A program made the position numbers and the translations under genes. The notes beneath the pieces were generated by a model. The model was not told the DNA's origin. It saw nothing but the letters and a program-made list of their open reading frames with translations, and searched no databases. DNA of 43,841 bases from NCBI RefSeq assembly GCF_039062465.1, contig NZ_JBCLNF010000009.1:1-43841 (forward strand), written 5' to 3'. Positions 30,281 to 37,190 of the stretch are shown here, one piece after another; position 1 is the stretch's first letter; the number at the start of each line of letters is the position of its first letter. This DNA comes from Parolsenella sp958406235 (GTDB lineage: Bacteria; Actinomycetota; Coriobacteriia; Coriobacteriales; Atopobiaceae).

Positions 30281-33040
30281 TTAGTACCTTCCGCGGCCCG
30301 GACCGCGGCGGTCCGAGGGCGATGACGAGCGGCGGGGACCGTCGGAGTAGCGGCGCGGGCCATCCATGCCGCGGCGGTCGTCGCGCGAGAAGCGGTTGCC
30401 GCGCGGGCCGCGGTCGTCTCGCGAATAGCGGTCTCCCCGCGGGCCACGGTCGTCGCGCGAATAGCGGTCTCCCCGCGGGCCGCGGTCGTCTCGTGAATGG
30501 CGATCGTCTCGTGAATGGCGATCGTCACGCGTGCGGCGGTGGTCGTCCGGGCTACGGCGGTCGTCATGCATGCGGCGGTTGTCGCCCGAGCTACGACGGT
30601 CACCTTGTGGGTAGCGGCGGTCGCTCGAATCGCGACGAGGACCGTTCTGCTCGTGGCGGAAGCTGGTCTGTTCGCGGTGCGTCTCCTCCGGCAGATCGCT
30701 GGCGCCCTCGGGGCGCGGGGTCCTCTTCACGAGGTAGACGTGGTGGATCTTCGCGTTGCGGCTGAAGTCCTCCGGAATGGTGCCCTCCGTGACGTCCTCG
30801 ATTTCGACGCCGTACCTCTCGAGCTTCTCGGTGTCGGGGGTGAACCCGCGTAGGTTGCAGGAGAACAGGCAGACGCCGTCCGCGGTGAGCAGGCGAGAGA
30901 CGCCGATGAGGAGCTCGGCGTGGTCTCGCTGCACATCGAAGGAGTCGCGGCCCATGCGCTTGGAGTTCGAGAAGGTTGGGGGATCGCAGAAGACAAGGTC
31001 CCAGCGGTTGCGCGTACGACGCTGCTCGCTGATCCAGCGGACGACGTCGGCCTGGACGTACTCGTGCTCGTCTCCGGTGAAGCCGTTTCGCTCCATGTTG
31101 CGCTCGGCCCAGTCGAGGTAGGTGCGAGAGAGGTCAACCGTCGTCGTGTGCTTTGCCCCGCCGTCCGCGGCGTAGCAGGTGGCAGTGCCGGTGTAGGCGA
31201 ACAGGTTGAGGAAGCGCTTCGAGCCCTTGGTGCCCTTGGCGAGCTCGCGCACCTGGGCGCGCACGTCGCGATGATCGAGGAAGAGGCCTGTGTCGAGGCG
31301 CTCGGCGAGGTTGACCTCGAAGATGAGGCCTCCCTCGTCTACGAGGTGGGAGCCGGGGGCAAGCGCGAGGCGCGAGCGGCGACCGGGACGGGTGTCAGTG
31401 CCTTCCTCCTGCTCGCTCGCGTACTGGGAGCCGCCCTTGGCGCGCTTGCGCACGCGTAGGGTGACGTCGTTGGGATCGACGCCAAGGACGCGCGGCGCGA
31501 TGGCGAGGACGTCGAGTAGGCGGCGATGCGCGAGCTCGAGGTCGATGCCCTTGGGTGCGGCGTACTCCTGGACGACAAGCCAGCGCCCTCCCTTGTCGCG
31601 GCCGCGCGAGGCCTCGCTCGCCTGGTAGAGGTCGATGGCGACGGCGTAGTCGGGGAGGTCTGCGTCGTAGACGCGGTAGCAGCTCACGTCTTCGCGCTTC
31701 GACCACTTGGCGCGGAGCTTCGCGACCTTCTGGAGACGAGCCGCGAACTGATCTGACGCGGAGACGAGCACGGGGATGGTCGTCCCGTCCTTGAGGGTGA
31801 CGGTGGCGCGCGGCGCGGGTGCTGCGGGCGCCCCGTTGTCGCCGCCGGTGGCGCGGGCGTCTTCCGTCTCGGCGTAGAGGCGGATCGTGGCCTCATCGCG
31901 GCCGAGCAACGTTGAGACGCTGTCTGCCGGCGCCATGCCGAGGGCGGCGTCGAGGCTGTCGCCCAGCACGAACGCGGCGAGCGGCGAGCCCGTGGGCAGG
32001 GAGTCCGCAAGGGCGGTGACGCAGCCGAGGGCGGAGACCTCGCGCGCGAGCTCTGCGGTGCGGAGCCAAGAGAGATCGCAAACTCCGAGTGTGGAGGAGG
32101 CGTCGGAGTCCGCGAGATAGTTCGCGAGGGTATCGCGCGAGGTCAGCGTATCGAGAGAGACGTCGAGGCCCGCCGAGCGCAGGGCCGTGCGGGCGGCGGA
32201 GGCGGCACCGGGACGATCGTCAAGCGAGATGAGACGAAGGGAACCGGCACGCTCGCCGCCCTTCTCGGCACGCTCGTCCGCTTCGTCGAGGAGGGTCTCC
32301 CAGGCTGCGGTGTCATGGCCCAGCCAGCGGTCGAAGCCCCAGCGGGAGCGAAGCAGGCCAGGGGCGCGGTCGAGTGCGGCGCCGGCTGCTTCGACGAGGA
32401 TGGTGCCCGAACCGGCGTATGCGGTGGCCAGGGTGGGGGCGTCGTGGCGCAGGCAGCGGTGCCAGGAGCCGGCGGCGAGCATCGCGGCCGCGTAGTCTGC
32501 GCGGAGGCCGCCGAGGCCGTCGTCCGCAGAGCGCCTGCCGAAGCCACGGTGGAAGAGCGGCTCGCCGGAGAGGTCGATGCCGAGGGTCACGCGCTCGCCG
32601 CGGACGCGTGCGATGATCGTGACGTCAGGGTGGCGGACCTCGACGCTCGGGCGGCCGCCGAAGCGAGCCTGCATCCTGTCGCAAACCGCGTCCTTGACGC
32701 GGAGGGCGACGAACTGGGTGTTCCTGAGCTGGTCGTTCACGCCGTGGGCATCGACGGCAAAGGTAGAGGAGAGGGAAAGGTGGCTCTCCCAGTCGATTGA
32801 GGAGGCTGCGTCATAGAGCTCGTCTGCGTCGGTCGCGGCACCGTGGGAGAGGACAAGGACGACGCGCGAGGCGATGCGGCTCCAGAGACAGACGCGGTAG
32901 GCTTCGGCGAGGGAGCCGGAGAAGGCCACCTGGCCGTGGAGGGCGCGGACGCCCGTGGCTCCCAGACTCGCGAGCTCGCCTGCGAGCAGGCGCTCGAAAC
33001 CCTTGGGACAAGTTGCGAAGAACTCATGCGTGTCTGCCAT
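30281..33040 (-). CDS. rlmL: Fused 23S rRNA methyltransferase, RlmL/RlmK type
   Basis: 919 residues. N-terminal ferredoxin-like/THUMP region (about 5-160), a first methyltransferase domain (to about 400) and a second, RlmK-like one (about 430-780). In E. coli the fusion makes m2G2445 and m7G2069 of 23S rRNA. The RlmK half looks intact: NLFAYTGTATCYAADGG, TVDLS and CDPPTFSNSKRM. In the RlmL half SAM motif I is AYAGSGTILVEAAGAAL, but the catalytic N-P-P-Y motif expected downstream is missing; the corresponding place reads LGVCDLSWLR (about 318-326). After residue 785 comes a 130-residue Arg/Asp/Ser/Gly-rich tail of DDRHSR and DRGPRGDRYS repeats, likely RNA-binding. ATG 33040 is 8 nt after AAAGG; GTG 33049 and ATG 33046 are too close to it. 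Confidence 0.9.
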   Translation of the reverse strand: MADTHEFFATCPKGFERLLAGELASLGATGVRALHGQVAFSGSLAEAYRVCLWSRIASRVVLVLSHGAATDADELYDAASSIDWESHLSLSSTFAVDAHGVNDQLRNTQFVALRVKDAVCDRMQARFGGRPSVEVRHPDVTIIARVRGERVTLGIDLSGEPLFHRGFGRRSADDGLGGLRADYAAAMLAAGSWHRCLRHDAPTLATAYAGSGTILVEAAGAALDRAPGLLRSRWGFDRWLGHDTAAWETLLDEADERAEKGGERAGSLRLISLDDRPGAASAARTALRSAGLDVSLDTLTSRDTLANYLADSDASSTLGVCDLSWLRTAELAREVSALGCVTALADSLPTGSPLAAFVLGDSLDAALGMAPADSVSTLLGRDEATIRLYAETEDARATGGDNGAPAAPAPRATVTLKDGTTIPVLVSASDQFAARLQKVAKLRAKWSKREDVSCYRVYDADLPDYAVAIDLYQASEASRGRDKGGRWLVVQEYAAPKGIDLELAHRRLLDVLAIAPRVLGVDPNDVTLRVRKRAKGGSQYASEQEEGTDTRPGRRSRLALAPGSHLVDEGGLIFEVNLAERLDTGLFLDHRDVRAQVRELAKGTKGSKRFLNLFAYTGTATCYAADGGAKHTTTVDLSRTYLDWAERNMERNGFTGDEHEYVQADVVRWISEQRRTRNRWDLVFCDPPTFSNSKRMGRDSFDVQRDHAELLIGVSRLLTADGVCLFSCNLRGFTPDTEKLERYGVEIEDVTEGTIPEDFSRNAKIHHVYLVKRTPRPEGASDLPEETHREQTSFRHEQNGPRRDSSDRRYPQGDRRSSGDNRRMHDDRRSPDDHRRTRDDRHSRDDRHSRDDRGPRGDRYSRDDRGPRGDRYSRDDRGPRGNRFSRDDRRGMDGPRRYSDGPRRSSSPSDRRGPGRGRY
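30384..30530 (-). repeat. 36-bp and 18-bp coding tandem repeats in the methyltransferase tail
   Basis: Three copies of a 36-bp unit (about 30384, 30420 and 30456, the last two almost identical) followed by two copies of an 18-bp unit near 30490-30525. Both periods are multiples of 18, so the tail grew in six-residue steps without frame loss. Confidence 0.85.
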
Positions 33041-33154
33041 GCGCATCACCTTTCAATCGGGTCACCATTCGCCCGTAAGGGAGCTGCTTGCCCCTCACAT
33101 CTCCTGCCGAGGTTAACCCATATGGGCGTAAACGTGCGGCTCACCGGCCGTATA

Positions 33155-33197
33155 CACAGAAAACGCCCCGCTCGAGCAAGGTGCTGAGCGGAGCGTT
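33155..33197 (-). terminator. Terminator of cysK
   Basis: On the minus strand 33197-33186 pairs with 33173-33162 over 12 positions (one G-U) around a 12-nt loop, followed by TTTTCTG. Further down, GGTTAACC (33111-33118) and CCCATATGGG (33117-33126) are overlapping perfect palindromes in what is probably the methyltransferase promoter region. Confidence 0.75.
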
Positions 33198-33246
33198 GGA
33201 AGGGAGTCGCATGAATTGGGGCTCGAGCGCGTCGAGGCGCTTGAAG

Positions 33247-34173
33247 CTACAGGTCTATGGAGAGGTAGCGCTCGCCGGTGTCGGGAAGGATGGCGACGAC
33301 GGTCTTGCCGGCGAACTCGGGGCGCTGGGCGACGGAGAGCGCGGCGAAGGCGGCGGCGCCGGAGGAGATGCCCACGAGGACGCCCACCTTGGCGGCGAGC
33401 TCGGCTCGCTCGGCGATTGCGTCAGTCGAGGCGACGGGCAGGATCTCGTCGACGATCTCGCGCTTGAAGTTCTCAGGCTCGAAGCCGGCACCGATGCCCT
33501 GGATCTTGTGGCCGCCGGGCTTTCCGCCTGACAGCACGGGGCTCTCCGCCGGCTCGACGGCGACGGCGTAGACGCCCGGCTTGTGCTCCTTCAGGAACTT
33601 GGAGGTGCCGGAGATGGTGCCGCCCGTGCCAACGCCGGCGACGATGGCGTCGACGGAGCCCTCGGTGTCGGCCCAAATCTCGGGACCGGTGGTCTCGTAG
33701 TGGGCGCGCGGGTTGGCGGGGTTGGTGAACTGGCCGGCGACGATGCTGTTGGGCGTGGAGGCGTGCAGCTCATCAGCCTTGGCGATGGCGCCCTTCATGC
33801 CCTCGGCGCCGGGGGTGAGGACAATCTCCGCGCCGTAGGAGGCTGCCAGCTTGCGGCGCTCGATGGACATGGTCTCAGGCATGGTGAGGATCATCTTGTA
33901 GCCGCGGGCGGCCGCGAGCATTGCCAGGCCTACGCCGGTGTTGCCGCTTGTGGGTTCGATGACGGTGCCGCCTGCCTTGAGCTCGCCGGATGCCTCGGCT
34001 GCGTCAAGCATGTAACGGGCGACGCGGTCCTTCACGGAGCCGCCGGGGTTGGTCGCCTCGTACTTGCCGAGGACGCGGGTGCCCTTGGCCTGGGCGTCGG
34101 CGGGGAGGAGCGAGGAGAGGTCAACGAGAGGGGTGGAGCCGATGAGTGCCTCGACATGGGTTGCGACGTGCAT
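33247..34173 (-). CDS. cysK: Cysteine synthase (O-acetylserine sulfhydrylase)
   Basis: 308 residues, normal length. A pyridoxal-phosphate enzyme that makes cysteine from O-acetylserine and sulfide. The PLP lysine is in ATNPGGSVKDRVARYML (near residue 45); the substrate loop EPTSGNTGVGLAM, the phosphate loop GVGTGGTISGTSKFLKE and the C-terminal GISSGAAAFAAL are all present. The start at 34173 (MHVATHVEALIGSTPLV) has AAGGAGG 6 nt upstream. The 5' leader contains several hairpins (34198-34267). Confidence 0.96.
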   Translation of the reverse strand: MHVATHVEALIGSTPLVDLSSLLPADAQAKGTRVLGKYEATNPGGSVKDRVARYMLDAAEASGELKAGGTVIEPTSGNTGVGLAMLAAARGYKMILTMPETMSIERRKLAASYGAEIVLTPGAEGMKGAIAKADELHASTPNSIVAGQFTNPANPRAHYETTGPEIWADTEGSVDAIVAGVGTGGTISGTSKFLKEHKPGVYAVAVEPAESPVLSGGKPGGHKIQGIGAGFEPENFKREIVDEILPVASTDAIAERAELAAKVGVLVGISSGAAAFAALSVAQRPEFAGKTVVAILPDTGERYLSIDL

Positions 34174-34197
34174 GAGAGCCTCCTTGTGGCTGCGGAC

Positions 34198-34267
34198 GGA
34201 GCGCGGCTCCGACCAGACTGGCGGACGGGTTTTGCCGTCCATAGGCGAGAGGAGCGGGTTCTCCTCT
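34198..34267 (-). promoter_or_regulatory. Hairpin-rich leader of cysK
   Basis: Three small perfect stems lie in a row before the ribosome site: 34248-34254/34261-34267 (AGAGGAG/CTCCTCT), 34223-34228/34235-34240 (GGACGG/CCGTCC) and 34198-34202/34206-34210. A further CG-rich inverted repeat lies near 34285-34300. No known riboswitch pattern is recognised. The rest of 34268-34415 is A/T-richer and probably holds the promoter, with a minus-strand CATACT at about 34322-34327. Confidence 0.45.
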
Positions 34268-34415
34268 TTGCCGAAGCAGGGGTTGAGCGCGCGTCGCGCG
34301 GGACCTCAGCTTCGTTGGGGGCAAGTATGCCACCAATAAACCAACCAATCCAGTAGGAATTAATGGTTTTTCATCAACTGGCAATGAGGAATTGCTTGGC
34401 GGGTGCGCCGTGTCG

Positions 34416-34530
34416 TTGCGAACGCGGCGGTGCCGGCATTGCGGATGCAGCGACGCTGTCATTGCAGACACGGTGACGTCGGCATTGCGGACATGGCGCC
34501 GTGTTGTTACGGACACAAAAAATAGTGTCC
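34416..34530. repeat. Degenerate 23-bp tandem array ending in a hairpin
   Basis: Units start at 34416, 34439, 34462, 34485 (23 bp each) and 34507 (after a 22-bp unit). Consensus TTGCGGAYRCRGYGACGYCG plus three bases. There are no spacers. The last unit runs into CGGACAC (34510-34516), loop AAAAAATA, GTGTCCG (34525-34531). Flanking DNA to 34676 is A/T-rich without a recognisable gene; it has small palindromes such as AGCTA-GCA-TAGCT (34598-34610). Confidence 0.75.
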
Positions 34531-34700
34531 GATTTCGACGCATCTGTATGTTTTGCTACGCAACACACATATAGATGGTTTCTAAATTCAAACACGCAGC
34601 TAGCATAGCTCATGGTTAATCCGCTATTAAAAGCAAGGCCATCTCTCTTCCCGGCGTTGGAAAGTCTGACGGCGCTATGGTGAAGGGCGTTGGGAGAACG

Positions 34701-34949
34701 ATGAGAACAGTTGATGGGTCATGGCTCCATTCGGGTATGGTCGTAATAGCCGCCATGGTTTATCGGCCATTTGACGGAAGGCTTGGGAGGAAGCTCTGGA
34801 GCTGCTCGGCGGATGACGACGTAGCCACCATGCCCGACTCTCCTGACCTGCTTAAGTCTTATATCGCCGACTTACAGTTTCGGCTCGATCTGGCGCGCGC
34901 CACGATTTTGATGCTTAGGGAATGCCAGGGCGACGAAGAAGACGAATAG
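34701..34949 (+). CDS. Small hypothetical protein, possibly an IS remnant
   Basis: 82 residues if started at ATG 34701 (GGGAG 4 nt upstream); an ATG at 34677 is also in frame but has no ribosome site. The C-terminal third, DLLKSYIADLQFRLDLARAT, looks like a coiled coil similar in feel to the C-terminal helix of IS3-type OrfA proteins, and it ends in an acidic EDE run. Base composition is less GC-rich than that of its neighbours. It may be a decayed transposase fragment or not a gene at all. Confidence 0.35.
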   Translation: MRTVDGSWLHSGMVVIAAMVYRPFDGRLGRKLWSCSADDDVATMPDSPDLLKSYIADLQFRLDLARATILMLRECQGDEEDE

Positions 34950-35017
34950 CCGGGCTGGCTCCCGCTGAGTACAATCTGCCCATTTTGAGCTGCTGTCGCG
35001 AAGCAAGAGGCCTAATC

Positions 35018-36217
35018 TTAGTTCGCCTCGAGGGTGCCGATCAGGGCCTTGTGGTCCGTGCCGGCGATCTCGACGGTCTTGAGCGAGCTCACCGTGATGC
35101 CGGAATCCCTCGCATAGACGATGTGGTCGATCTCGATGAGCGACGGCACGATCTTGTTCGAGGGGTAGGTCATGTGGAATCCCTCGCCGGACGCCTGGCT
35201 GGCGTCGGCGAACCGCGTGCCTAGAAGCGTGCGGAAGCGTGCGTGGTCCCAGGTTGAGTTGAAGTCACCCATGATGAGATAGGCGTGCCCATAGTCGGAA
35301 AGCGACCCGATTACGGAAAGCCCCTTGTCCCAAAGGTCCTCCGCCCCGCGGACGGGCGAGTTTGGGTGGACGCTCACGATGCGAACGGTGGCCGGGCCAA
35401 TGACGATGTCCGCGGCGGGCATGGAGCTCGTCTCGATGGGCAGGAGGTTGCGCGAGACGTTGTCCTGTGGCACCGCCGTCCAGATGCCGTTGCGGCCGCC
35501 GTTGCTGATGGCGGATGCACCCTCGGAGACCACATGATAGGGAAGGACCTTGTCGATTCCCGCCGCCGTGAGGTCTGCCACCATGCCGTCCGTGAGTTCC
35601 TGCAGGCAGAGGACCTCGACGTGCTCGGCGCGGCAGACCTCGACGATCTGCTTGGCGCTCGCGGCTCCGTTCAGTGTGTTGACCGTCATGACGCGCGCAT
35701 ATGAGTCGTCCGTGGTGGCGCTTGAGGACACGGCGTATTCGGCGGCGGGGGAGACCCGCGCGCGGCCTGCGAAGTATCCGGCGTGCCACCAGCCGTTTAT
35801 GGCGAGCGCGAGGACGCAGATGATAAGGAGGAGGCGCCTCCTCGACAAGAGGGCGATCGCGAGGCAGATGATGGTTGGAATGAGGGCAAGTGGGACGAAC
35901 GAGACCACTTCGGGGACAATCCGGCCGTTCGCGAGGTCCGTAGGCAGGAACCTTAGCGCCATGAGCGCGCAAACGCCAAGCATAGCAAGCCAGAGCAATG
36001 CCGAGACGAGCGGATGACGCGGGCGGTGGTGCCTTCGCGCGGGCCGACGAGCGGGCTTCGCCGCGCGCTTTGCCGCTCTTGCGGAGGTCTTATGCGGGAG
36101 GTAGGGCGCTTGCTGCGCAGGGGAGGGAATCGGCGCGCCGGATACGGCTCTCGCGCCTCGGTTCTCGAACGGTGTCGTGCCGTACTCGTATCCGTTTGTG
36201 GAACTGCCCTGCGCCAT
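35018..36217 (-). CDS. Membrane-anchored endonuclease/exonuclease/phosphatase family protein
   Basis: 399 residues. A Pro/Arg/Ala-rich cytoplasmic N-terminus (1-68), three membrane helices (about 69-92, 103-125 and 128-150) and an EEP catalytic domain that should lie outside the cell. EEP motifs: VMTVNTLNG, LCLQELTD (metal Glu), IVSVHPNSP, IMGDFNSTWDHARFR (catalytic Asp/Asn), IDHIVYA and GTDHKALIG (final Asp-His). Members cleave phosphodiesters in nucleic acids or phospholipids; the substrate is unknown. GGGGAGGG precedes the start at 36217. Transcribed alone, divergently from the TetR gene. Confidence 0.9.
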   Translation of the reverse strand: MAQGSSTNGYEYGTTPFENRGARAVSGAPIPSPAQQAPYLPHKTSARAAKRAAKPARRPARRHHRPRHPLVSALLWLAMLGVCALMALRFLPTDLANGRIVPEVVSFVPLALIPTIICLAIALLSRRRLLLIICVLALAINGWWHAGYFAGRARVSPAAEYAVSSSATTDDSYARVMTVNTLNGAASAKQIVEVCRAEHVEVLCLQELTDGMVADLTAAGIDKVLPYHVVSEGASAISNGGRNGIWTAVPQDNVSRNLLPIETSSMPAADIVIGPATVRIVSVHPNSPVRGAEDLWDKGLSVIGSLSDYGHAYLIMGDFNSTWDHARFRTLLGTRFADASQASGEGFHMTYPSNKIVPSLIEIDHIVYARDSGITVSSLKTVEIAGTDHKALIGTLEAN

Positions 36218-36349
36218 GTACTGCCCTCCCCGTTGTCAGCATTCATGCTAGCTGAGGAGAGCCGACAGCGACCATATCTGACGAAACCGCCGTATGACTT
36301 GCAGTGATTGTGTCCTAACCGTGCGGGTCGGTAAACGGTTGCAAGATAT

Positions 36350-36387
36350 TGCTCACATTGTGAAATACTGCGCACGCTGTGTAATAA
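36350..36387 (+). promoter_or_regulatory. Tandem operator-like repeats upstream of tetR
   Basis: Two direct repeats of 18 bp, TGCTCACATTGTGAAATA (36350-36367) and TGCGCACGCTGTGTAATA (36369-36386), 19-bp period. The first holds the perfect palindrome TCACA-T-TGTGA (36353-36363). TTGTGA (36358-36363), 18-nt spacer and TAATAA (36382-36387) is a possible promoter, so a bound TetR protein would block it. Confidence 0.6.
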
Positions 36388-36440
36388 AAGGAACCTGACG
36401 GCTCGATGACGCCGCCAACGCCAAGACCTCTGGAGGTTGC

Positions 36441-37190
36441 GTGCAAGACCTTCTCACTCAGGCTGCTGCCGCGCGTCGTCGCGCCAGAGCCGATAGGCGC
36501 TGCATTCGCTCTCGCTCCCAGCTTCGCGACGCCCTCGCCGCGGAGATTCAAGCCACGGGCGACCTGTCGCGCGTGACGGTCACCGCCGTCACCGAACGCG
36601 CGGGTCTCACGCGCCGCACGTTCTACTCGCACTTCCGCGACATCCCGGATCTTGTCGACGCCGTCGAGCGCGAGGCCCTTGATGACATAAGGGACCTCGT
36701 CGAGAACATCTCGTCGTCGCACCTCGATGAGCTCACCGCCGCCCTCGCATCGCTCGAGGCCGCCCCCGGAACCGTCGAGCTCCTGAGCTACTTCCGCGAC
36801 AACGCCCCGCATCTCACGGCGCTTCTGGGCAAGGGCGGCGACCCCGCCTTCGTCGAGAAGATCAAGGACGTCTGCCGCGAGGCGGTCGTCTCTCGTGCCC
36901 TCGACGGCATCGACTCCCGAGCCCTCGGCCCGTTTTTCGACTACTACCTCGCTTTTGCGGTGTCTGCCGAGGCCGGCGTCCTTACGCGCTGGCTTACGGG
37001 TGGCATGCGAGAGGACGTCCACACGATGGCGCTGATCATGACCTCGCTCATGTTTGTCCGCCCGGGCGACCTCTATGGCAAGTCCATTGACTTCAACGTG
37101 CCGGCCTATGCGCTGGCCCTCATGCAACTCAAGAACAATGCGGAGCGCGGGGGCGCTTTCGCGGAGGAAAAGGAGCCCATCCATGACTAA
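36441..37190 (+). CDS. TetR-family regulator
   Basis: 249 residues. The HTH is VTVTAVTERAGLTRRTFYSHF (about 45-65), the usual TetR recognition helix pattern; the C-terminal ligand domain shows no named family. Residues 1-25 are Arg/Ala-rich. The start is a GTG at 36441 with GGAGG upstream. The stop overlaps the start of the activase gene by 8 nt, so the two are co-translated and the regulator very probably controls its own operon through the repeats at 36350-36386. Confidence 0.9.
   Translation: MQDLLTQAAAARRRARADRRCIRSRSQLRDALAAEIQATGDLSRVTVTAVTERAGLTRRTFYSHFRDIPDLVDAVEREALDDIRDLVENISSSHLDELTAALASLEAAPGTVELLSYFRDNAPHLTALLGKGGDPAFVEKIKDVCREAVVSRALDGIDSRALGPFFDYYLAFAVSAEAGVLTRWLTGGMREDVHTMALIMTSLMFVRPGDLYGKSIDFNVPAYALALMQLKNNAERGGAFAEEKEPIHD

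Noticed and set aside
30384..30530. CRISPR or mobile repeat
   Set aside because: The repeats keep the reading frame of the methyltransferase tail and have 18-bp multiples; they are coding repeats.
34416..34531. CRISPR array
   Set aside because: Repeats are adjacent with no spacers, degenerate, and no cas genes are near.
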